Assembly: GCA_002221725.1 (NCBI GenBank)
Contig: NJFT01000081.1
Location: 1 to 64,000 of the forward strand
Origin: Scedosporium boydii
Taxonomy: Eukaryota; Ascomycota; Sordariomycetes; Microascales; Microascaceae
Length of the DNA stretch: 64,000 bases
Direction of reading: 5' to 3'
Both the position numbers and the translations under genes were made by a program. Of the stretch, positions 55,361 through 64,000 are shown piece after piece (the stretch's first letter is position 1; each line of letters starts with the position of its first letter). Below the pieces are notes generated by a model that did no database searches, was not told the origin of the DNA, and saw nothing but the letters and a program-made list of their open reading frames with translations.

Positions 55361-58300
55361 TCGGCCGCAGCGGCTAAGGACGTGTTTCGAGCAGAATGTG
55401 GAAACAAAGGCTGCCGAGAGGTGAACACGAAGCCTTGTGCATCCCCGCCCTAGACCCGGCTGGTCGGCACTGGTACAAGGGGAATACAATCTGCTAGGCG
55501 AGGATTTCACCTCTACTATCATAGCGCCGTTCTAAGGGTCGTTTGTTCTGGGAGAGTAATGAACGGCATCACCAAAGGATGGAGAAGGAGGCCTTATCTC
55601 GAAGAGGTATACCAAGTAATAGTACAATACCATACGTAGACGTCTCTCGATAGGGCTATGGAGAAATTTAGAGGTGGGAGCTGGGAGTACATCAATCGGA
55701 GACATCTAACATCGAAGCGCACTCAACCAATTAATGCGCCCGGAAATTGAAGCTCTCTAAAGTCAGAATTTCTTGTGCATCTCAACGGTCTCAGTAGCGC
55801 CTTCTACTTCGGAGAAAAAAAAAACTCTCAGGGCTGCGTCGGTCGTAGCTTCTCTCGTAGACCGGATTAGACAAGGGATCCACAGGGGCATGTTCCCATG
55901 ATGACGTCCTCGTTCAGGGACACGATTTCCGAATTCGGGAATCTTGAGGTGGAGATGATCTGTTTTTAGAACCTTTTTAGAACCCACAAAAATTCGACAA
56001 TTTCCCTCACCCAGCAATACGGATTCTCCGTCGAGGAGCGATCAACCTGGCATGGAAGATCGTGTCGGGTCTTGGGAGTGGGAGTAGGAATACGATGGGC
56101 GGCGATCCAACTCGAGCTCCTCGCCGTGCCGAATTCCATGGAAACGATTCGGTGGGACACCCATGTCCAAATCCACCTGGTGTTGCTGGATCGTGGTTCC
56201 ACATCGAGCAGGCCAAGATCTGGTCCGCAGGGTGATACGAGCCACCAGATTGGCAGATGGTGGCTGCGGGATAGGCTGATGTCATCACACGATCGTTCGT
56301 CTTGGAAACACGAGAAAACGGCTGGGCCAGGGTCCAGGGTTTTTTTCCCATGAGCCAGTGACCCAGATCACTTGGGCGATGGGGCCGAAGAAGGGCATTC
56401 TTGGGGTAATTAGCCGAGCCTGGGCATCTGCCATAATACGACTCTGCGGACAATGCCTTCAATCACGAGGAATGAATTGATGGCAATGGCACAAAGGTCT
56501 GACGGCGTTGGTTGGACCACGATTCTGTCGTTTCCGCATCCGACCTCTCTGGACACAGCCACGTCTCACAAACAACGTTACACTCTCCGAGAAGACCTCG
56601 CGAATCGAGAATGCTGACACTTTATGACTCGGGCTTCTAAGGATTTCAATATCGGCGGCCTCGCATGCGAAACGGCCAAGTCATGCAGGACTGCTGCGGT
56701 TCATACACGTAGAGTAGGGCGGAATTTGGCAATTATTGAGGACGTTCACAACAACATTACACTGTCAGTTGATTTGGGAAAGCCCGATGTCCGATATTCT
56801 CGATGGTGGGGGTGTCAGGACGTTGGCGGAAAGCCCAGCAGGGCAATTCGGCGTTGAAGCTCACTGCCGACTGGACGGGCTGCTTGACATTTCCCCACTA
56901 ACGCACCAGCAGCGCCTCTTGACGCAGTGCATCTCGATTCCGATGCGGACCGGTTCGGTGCTCTGCAAGAGCCTGGCCAGACCTGACCGACAGCACCAGC
57001 CTTGACTGGTTCTCGCCCAGGAGACCACGTTGGGACCATGAGGTGCGGGCACCGCTCAAACTCAATTCGTTCAAGCACAAGCACTACAGTTTGTCTATCG
57101 ATTTCATGGCTTTCTCAGCCCCAAGCCCCAAGAGTACTCCGGCGGAACAGACCATGGAACTAGTGCTCAGGTTGACTAACAGCCGCAGGTTGAAAGATAT
57201 CTACAACTACAAGCAAATACAGATCGTGAACACCGCTTTCGTCGCGAGCCAGGCAGCCTAACCTTGGCATTTGGAAAGATGTGCCGCGTTTTCCTGGATC
57301 TCACATCGCCCTGTGCGGAAAGTTTATTTTCCCTAATTTCGCCAGGCTCAGAGCGCATTATCATCTATTCTGGAATTAAGACCGGGGCAGCCTTCCGCCA
57401 ACATGAACCGGGGAATGTCTGTGCCACACACTTACTCCGGCAAAATGTGCCCTTTTTTTAATATCCACCCAGCTCACGCCGGCGCAGCCTGGTCGAAACA
57501 ACCAACGCTGCGCTCACCTGAGGGGGAAACGGAATGGAAAGAGAAACGGAAAGGGAGACGCTGCCTCGTATCCTCCCCTGAAGCTCACAATGTATCACAC
57601 GGCGAAATCTCTAGAGTAGCTTAGATGGCGACACTAGACGATTGTCGCAAACGAACATCAGTTTTGTTGCTGTCCGTCTGGTCCAGTGGGCATGACAGCA
57701 CAGAGAGAATACTGAAGACTCGCATAAGAATGGATTATTCCTCTTGAGGCCTAACCCAAAGTTCTATTCTTGGATCGACCACAAAGACCGCCACCCCGCG
57801 TCAATGCCGATCCTCGCCTTTCCCAATCCTAGAGAGAGGGTGCTTGGCATCAACCCTGGTTCTTATCAGAAATGTCCCCCGCTATTCTCAATTTGGAAAA
57901 AAGCCACCCCCTCCGTATCTCAGTCCATTGTCCGATCCGCCCCATCGCATCGTCTCCCAGGAAACAATCATTCAATTGACGGAAACGGAATGCTACCCCT
58001 CCCATACGAAATCCTTCTACTTCGTAATCCGCCCTGCAGCAGAAACAACGCAAAGTCCCTTCTCAACCCCTCAGAATGAGGACAAAGGTAGGAATGGGAG
58101 GTTTTAAGACCCTTCTGTGTTTGACCAGACTCAGTCGGGCCAGAAATTGTCAAGGGGGGAAATATGAGTCAATAGGGTTTAAACGAAGCAATATACCCGT
58201 GGAAAAATGGCAGCTGTTGGTGCCCTTTTTCACCTCCTTTCCATGAAAAAAGTGCTCCGCCACCATTCTGCTAGTACCTCAGGAAACGAGGTTGGCTCCA

Positions 58301-58949
58301 CTGCCACCGTCTCACTAGGCTTTTTACCGTTCAGTCAGGTCAGTCAGTTCGTATGCAACATCCTCGGCAGGGTTGCCCGTGTCAGATCACAGAGACCCCG
58401 TTGCGAGGAGCAAAAAAACCCACCCTCTTGTTTTTTTTTTTTTGTCCGCTTTAGCGCTCTCAAACTGAGACCGGGCTCCTCCGCCGAACCGCATACCCTC
58501 GTCCCATTCGTGGCTTTGGCGTTGGTCGACGCAACCACACAACGTCACGTCAGGTAAGGTACGGTCAATGGTCATGCTGACTTCCTGAGAAGCGGAGCAA
58601 TAAAGGGATTTGATCCACAAAGAGGGCTGCCTGAACACGAGTGTCTGTTGAGGGGACCTGTTTGTCTCGAAGTATAAGACAGCCTTCCACCCCCTCACCC
58701 AAGGGTATTTGGGAGAGCTTTGAAGACTCCTGTATTGTATCTACCTACACTCGTTGTGCGTGTTTGTATTATTATCCACCCATACATTCGGGGTATATAT
58801 CTTCATATCCCCCAGACTCTCGCTTTTGTATAGACAACAAGCTTTACGAGCAGCTGTTATTCAGTAGCTACGCTCTGACACCACGTCCTCGTGGTACACC
58901 ACACATCTTACACAATCGTTTGCTTCAACGATCGCTTAGAAAGAACGAA
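55361..58949. other. 3.6-kb gene-poor interval
   Basis: No gene is recognised between NLR 2 and the CRH gene. Open frames near 56007-57260 and 57744-58107 lack recognisable domains. A TACTTCGTA motif lies at 58018-58026. The right end is the CRH promoter and a 5' leader that is T/C-rich with ATAT-like sequence near 58790-58800. Confidence 0.5.
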
Positions 58950-60465
58950 ATGCGTTCTACAAGCTTGGCTTATGCCTTCGCGGCACTTTCGAGCTCCGCG
59001 CTCGTAGCAGCCCAGACTTTTTCGGCCTGCGATCCCACAAAGGGAGACAGTACGTTCATATCCCCCCCCCCCCTTTCTCTCCTCCCTCAAGGTGCTCCTG
59101 GGGATATTTACGAAAGATTTTTCCCATTAACAACGAAAAAAAAAAAAACAGAATGCAATCCCGATCCCGCCTTCGGAAACTGCAGGAAGGTCACCAGCTT
59201 CGACTTCTCCACCGTCGCCGGCGGAGAAGGCTGGAAGACGGACAAGACCTTCCTGGACTTCTGGACGCCCGAGAAGGGAATCGTGGGGGCCAACTCGCCG
59301 CTGACCATCGACGAGCACGGCGCCGTCCTCACCATTAGCAACAAGGACCAGGCGCCGCTGATCAAGTCGAACAGGTACCTCTTCTTCGGAAAGGTTGACG
59401 TCACGGTTAAGGCTGCGCCTGGTGTTGGTATTGTTACTTCGGTTGTGCTTGAGTCGGATGACCGTGATGAGATCGATTGGGTACGTTGGACCTTTCCTTT
59501 TTTCTTTCCTTCCTTCCCCCTTTTCGGATTTCTATGAGTCGTCCACGCCCCCGCCGGTTTGGTTCGTCCTTGGCACCTTTTTTTCAGGGGCAAAACCTTA
59601 ACGCCAATGTGGGGTCCAGTACAGAAGGATCCTCAGGGGGATGGGGCAGGTGTAGATCTCTCATGAAGCTCCCAATTGCTAACCAAGAACCTCACAGGAA
59701 TGGATCGGCGGCGAGCCAGGCAACGTCCAAACCAACTTCTTCTCCAAGGGCGTAAACAACTACATCCACGGCCAAACCCACGGCGTCGCCTTCAACGCCG
59801 TCGAGGGCCTACACACCTACACCATCGACTGGACCCCCGACTACATCAGCTTCCAAGTCGACGGCGCCGAGATCCGCCGCGCCACACCCGCCGAAGCCGA
59901 CAATGGCGCCACCTGGCCCCAGACCCCCGTGCAGGTCAAGCTGGGCACCTGGGTCGGCGGCAAACCCGACAACCCCCAGGGCACCGTTGACTGGGCGGGC
60001 GGTCTCGCCGACTTCGCCCAGGCTCCTTTTATTGCTTGGTACAAGGATGTCAAGATTACGGATTACTGCGGCGGCAAGGATCAGGCGGGCGAGTACGTTT
60101 ATACGGATTCGAGCGGGTCGCAGGGCAGCATTGAGGTGAAGGGGAGCTCCGGTGATGTTGGGTTTGGGGATGACAAGGGCAAGTCTTCGACTTCTACTTC
60201 GACGACTTCGTCTGCTTCGCCTACTTCCTCTTCGGCCTCGAAGCCTAGCTCTTCGTCGACTAGCTCGTCCAGCTCTTCTAGCTCGAACTCGACCAGCGCC
60301 ACGGGTGGTGGCTCTACGCCTACCGACGGCGCTGACGGTGGCTCTTCGAACAACGGTTCGGGCCAGAATGGCAACGACAATGGCCAGGGTAGTGGTGCGG
60401 TGGCGACCCGGTTGTCGTCTACCCTTGCTGCGGTTGTTGTTCTCGGATACGTCTTGTTTGCCTAA
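58950..60465 (+). CDS. CRH-family GH16 cell-wall transglycosylase, GPI-anchored, 3 exons
   Basis: This encodes a 398-residue wall-modifying enzyme of the Crh1/Utr2 (GH16) family, which links chitin to beta-glucan. Exons are 58950-59049, 59152-59480 and 59698-60465. Intron 1 (59050-59151) holds homopolymer C and A runs. Intron 2 (59481-59697) is 217 nt, the longest here. The signal peptide is MRSTSLAYAFAALSSSALVAAQ. The catalytic motif DEIDWEW spans exons 2 and 3: Glu140 (nucleophile), Asp142 and Glu144 (acid/base). Intron 2 falls between Trp143 and Glu144. The downstream core is GNVQTNFFSKG, HTYTIDWTPDYISFQVDG and WPQTPVQVKLGTWVGG. Residues about 285-375 are a Ser/Thr-rich stalk, and the C-terminus (LSSTLAAVVVLGYVLFA) is a GPI signal. 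The start is the ATG at 58950 (ACGAAATGCG); the frame upstream opens only from a non-ATG codon. The acceptor after poly-A in intron 1 is tolerable but not strong. Confidence 0.92.
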
Positions 60466-62145
60466 AGCGGGTTCTTCTGTCTTGTTGCATTTTCGCTTTT
60501 GTTTTCTTTTCTTTCTTGGATTTGAAATGGCCTGTATGACTGGATGGAAACATGGACACGGCTTGGATAATGTGCATATGCGAGGGATTTTGATTTGGGG
60601 GAGCCGGGTTCAGCGTATTGGAGCCTAGAGAGGGAAACATCTGAAGTACTTTTCTTTTTCAAAAGAGCCACAAGATGGATTTCATTTACGCATTCATCTT
60701 TTTAATATTGGGCGATATGGGACCCCCTTTTTTTTTTGGATACCATCCAGATACATTTGATATATCATTGTGGAACCATGACAGCATAGAAAAAAAGACG
60801 AGTCCATTCTCCTCATACATTTCCTGGGTAATATTTCGCGTTGTGCCACTTTCGCCTGGGAGATGATGTCCAATATGCCTCGTGTAACACAGAGATTTGA
60901 GCCGGGACGGGAATCCAAAAGAAAAGGCCGGAAGCGAAAGGAAGAGCAAAACGATAGAGCTCCCACCACATGCGGTCTCTAGAGCCTAGTCAGAGGAAGA
61001 TATCCTGGAGCATTTGGCGCCACCTAAGACGACCTCACGGACTCGACAAGGTGGAGCGAGCAAAGATGGCTCCTCCGTCAGTTGCACTTTTCTCCAATCC
61101 ACACATCTGAGCGCATCTTCCCACTCTCGCTAGACGTCATACAAACCGACTGGGCGTGGAATAAGCTTAACCAGAACGAGTGAAAGACATGTAAATACCC
61201 GTGTCTCTGCCGCAAGCAGAAGCGAAATCGTCCTCCCTTGCCAACCCCGGCTCGAAGGAAGAGGAAAACTCCGGATAAAATACAAACATTCGATTCGATA
61301 TTGCGAAAGAAAGCCACAGCCACAGCGAGTAGTCACAGTCACTAAAAACTCGGAAGAAATGAAGCCAACACCATCTTACTTACCCTGCCAGCCCGGATCG
61401 GAGATGGACCCCTCCCCCCTCCTCCGGCGCCCGAACCAAACTGTCGGGTCCGTCCCTTGTCTTCCGTTGGTCCAACGCCGCAGTGCTACGTTGCTTCGCA
61501 GACGGCTCGATATAAGATCCCTTTATGTTGAGGATGTCGCTGCGTGCGTTGTGCCTGACATTGTCCATACATCGGTCGGTGGTGGGAGAGCAATAACAAG
61601 CCCACCGCGTGAAAGCACCAGCTGGGGTCAACAAGAGACAAAGTCGGAAAAAAAGTAGATGAGTACTAATTAAGTACTAATTAAGTTACATACTTTCCTC
61701 CTTTCCCTTCTTAAGTCCCTTCAAAAGGAAAGGCTAGAGAGGGGCGGGGGAAGGGAAAGGATAAACGCCTGCGAGTAGCCTCGCTCCCGTGCCCATTTTC
61801 TTCCTAGTATCCCAATATCTATACCCGATAACCAAACTGATACAGAGTCATGTGCCCTTCTGCTCATATTCGAGAGCAGAATATATCCGGACTACTAATA
61901 CAATGAGCCTGTGAGGCTGTGGTCTCGTCTGTCCTGCGCTGAACCTACTCGAATCCCCAATGACACATTAACCGAACCCATCATTACCCATGCAACAGAC
62001 CGTCCGGTGGAAGAAGAGAGAAAAGAAAAGAAAAAAAATAGAGCATTAGCAATGAAAGCATCGTACAATCCGCGAGACCACGCCGCAGATCCGGGTATCA
62101 AAGGATTCCCCGATTCGTTTCCACTCTCGGCGCCGAATCCCCCGC
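60466..62145. other. Convergent intergenic region, no gene seen
   Basis: This lies between the 3' ends of the CRH gene (+) and the PAP2 gene (-). The flanks are likely 3' untranslated sequence. TACTAATTAAG is repeated directly at about 61664-61685. No protein gene is supported. Confidence 0.5.
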
Positions 62146-63580
62146 TCACACTATGTTGTCGCCGAGCGGGGCCAAATTCCCCACCGGCCGGCGGTCCGGA
62201 ACACCTCCGATGATGCCGGTATTGTAAGCGTTAACGTTAGCCATCGCTGGCCCGTTCGCCGCCATTCCGGATCCTCTCCTGCACGCTTGCCCACCAGGTG
62301 CGCCATTAACCCCCGGAAGGCCACCCAACATGATATCAGGCCCTGTTCTTCGACTAGCCCCATGGCTAACCTTCCACATGCCCTTGGTGAGCATGACACC
62401 TTCAAGATTCTCCTCTCTCGCAAGGTCGTACTCCACCAACTCCCGCGGCTTCAGTGGGATATGGTTGAACCTCCAATCCCAGACAGCCGCATAGTAAGCC
62501 CTGTACACGGCCAATGCACTCAGAAAGCCAATAATAGACCCGACAACGACGTCCCAGGGATGATGATCCGCATTGATGAGCACAGAGCAAGCAATCAGCA
62601 GAGCTCCCAGCAAAGGCATCAACGTAAGAGCCACCTCCCAGCTCATGGGCCGATAGTTGCTCCACGGCTTCAGCTTGCCATTGAGGTAAAAGAACAGGAA
62701 TCCCAGGCCGGAAAAGGCGCACGCAGCGTGGCCCGAGGGGAACGACGTCATCGCCTGCTTGAGCAGACCTTTGTCTGTCTGTCGGCAAATGTCGGTCGAG
62801 TAGTAGACCTGGCCGAATCCCGTGCCGTTGTGAAGCTGGGCCGGGTCCGGGTCGCAAACCTCAAGAAAGTAGGGTCGGAACCCTCCGATGAGGGTCTTAA
62901 GGAAGACATGTATGCACTCGGCGATGATGACAGCATAGACGTTACCCATGATGCCGTTGGTTACGTCCCAAAGGCTGCGTATGCGGATCTGGAACAGGGC
63001 GATGAGGATAATGGGGATAACGAAGCTGAGGACAGCGGCGAGCCAGGAGTCGATCGCCCAGCTACGGTATGGGTACGCGAGGTTAGGGTCGAGGATTTGG
63101 GTACTAGGGCCTCTCCCCGAGCCCGGTATCGGGTAGGTAATAGCGAATCTGCGCCCTCCAACGGGAGATGCAAGATAAAGCTATACCGAAGTGCCTGTTA
63201 GCAATTTCTTTTCGACATCCGTCCTCGCTGCACGCTGGGGGGGGCTCACTTACAGCGAGGGTAACTAGACCGACGACTAAAATAGTGGCAATATCGAACC
63301 ACGTCTGCTTCAGCCAGACCACGAAAAAGTTGACATGCCTATTACGCCTCCATCCTCGTCGTGGACGCGGCGCCGCAGATGCAGTCGCCATCAGCGTCGG
63401 ACCAGAACCGCTCGTCGCGTTGCGGGCGTTTCTCCTATTGAACGGACCAAAGAGGCGCTGGTACCTGGGCGGTTCTTTAGCTCCGTTAGATGCAGCTCCA
63501 TTCTTCTCAGCGTGCCCGTTTGTGGGAGGGATTATACCCTCGTCCGGGGCGACGGGCGGCCGGTTTTGTTGAGAGTTCAT
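62146..63580 (-). CDS. PAP2-family lipid phosphatase (DPP1/LPP-like), 2 exons
   Basis: This encodes a 453-residue multi-pass membrane phosphatase of the PAP2 superfamily, related to diacylglycerol pyrophosphate/phosphatidate phosphatases. Exons are 63580-63254 and 63180-62146, with a 73-nt intron (GTAAGT...GGTATAG). The N-terminal 80 residues are polar and basic (NRRNARN, RRGWRRNRH). About six helices follow, including FDIATILVVGLVTLALYLA, LSFVIPIILIALF and VALTLMPLLGALLIACSVLI. Phosphatase motif 1 is K204-x6-R211-P212. Motif 2 is PSGH at 257-260. Motif 3 keeps His315 and Asp319, but the usual Arg after Ser308 is Val309. The start is the ATG at 63580. The C-terminus is a Gly/Asn/Pro-rich tail. 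Because the motif-3 Arg is replaced, catalytic efficiency or substrate may differ from classical Dpp1. It is convergent with the CRH gene. Confidence 0.9.
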
Positions 63581-64000
63581 TTTCGACAATTCTGTCAAGA
63601 CTTGGTTTCGACTCCGAGGAGTCTTCCTTTCGCTCGTCGCCGTTATCTTGGAAGAGGAGTACTCGACCGGGAGGATTTTTGAAAGAGCAACAAGCTCAAC
63701 AACACAGAAATAAAGGAACTGATTTTATTATGGGTCAATGTCAATGCTTTCGGAAGGGAAACATTGTAGCTACGCCAGATGCAAGCAGGAATAATCTGAA
63801 ATGAGAATGGTGTTTAGGTTTGCTAGTCTTTTGATGGCGAGAAGGGGAATAACAACATTGAATATTCAACGCTGGTGATGTCGGGTGCGCAACTGCCTTA
63901 TTTAGAGCATCCTCGAATGCGCTTTCCAACTTGTTGAAACGAGCTGTCATCACTGACGTCATCGTATTGATCGATCCTGCCAAGACGGCGATTGGCGAAA
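63581..64000. other. Right edge, possible partial gene
   Basis: This is the 5' side of the PAP2 gene. On the minus strand two frames from the window edge remain open for 30-70 codons, one reading MTARFNKLESAFEDALNKAV and the other FANRRLGRIDQYDDVSDDSS. Either could be the last exon of a gene that begins outside the window. The sequence does not decide. Confidence 0.3.

Overview
The window looks like nuclear DNA of a filamentous ascomycete (Pezizomycotina, probably Sordariomycetes-like). Coding regions are interrupted by short GT-AG introns of about 47-90 nt, one of 217 nt. The gene content is typical of these fungi: a HET-domain incompatibility gene, two NACHT NLR-type genes, a cutinase-like secreted esterase, a CRH-family GPI cell-wall transglycosylase, DUF4360, a LYC1-like acetyltransferase, and a Sec7-PH ARF exchange factor. 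I recognise no rRNA, complete tRNA, CRISPR array or intact transposon. Density is low: about 17 supported genes in 64 kb, with several 2-5 kb stretches in which I see no gene.

Layout, left to right. 0.9-2.7 kb: a three-exon hexose transporter (-). 2.7-7.9 kb: gene-poor. 7.9-9.9 kb: a HET-domain gene (-). 11.8-20.4 kb: mostly surface and secreted products, namely a cutinase-like enzyme (-), a cysteine-rich GPI protein (+), a tiny GPI protein (-) and a DUF4360 protein (-), with a LYC1-like acetyltransferase (+) among them. 22.8-27.7 kb: two zinc-finger genes; the first is REI1-like and has an in-frame intron that hides inside an open reading frame. 30.2-33.2 kb: NLR gene 1 (-). 35.4-36.7 kb: an unrecognised repeat-containing protein gene (+) with frame breaks. 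39.2-44.3 kb: a large Sec7-PH gene (+). 45.6 kb: an F-box-like remnant. 47.7-48.7 kb: an unrecognised multi-exon locus (+), convergent with a secreted HNH-type nuclease gene (-) at 48.8-49.7 kb. 52.4-55.4 kb: NLR gene 2 (+), with a HET-S-like HeLo N-terminus and a one-base frame break before its C-terminal region. 59.0-60.5 kb: a CRH transglycosylase (+). 62.1-63.6 kb: a PAP2 lipid phosphatase (-).

Two themes stand out. One is self/non-self recognition: one HET gene and two NACHT genes, one of them apparently broken. The other is the cell surface: cutinase, CRH, two GPI proteins, DUF4360 and a secreted nuclease. The most interesting points are the frame break in the HeLo-NACHT gene, the frame-switching repeat protein at 35.4-36.7 kb, the unrecognised spliced locus at 47.7-48.7 kb, and a 9-bp motif (TACGAAGTA) that recurs in intergenic DNA. 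All splice sites were read by eye from consensus and reading frame; none is confirmed by transcript data.
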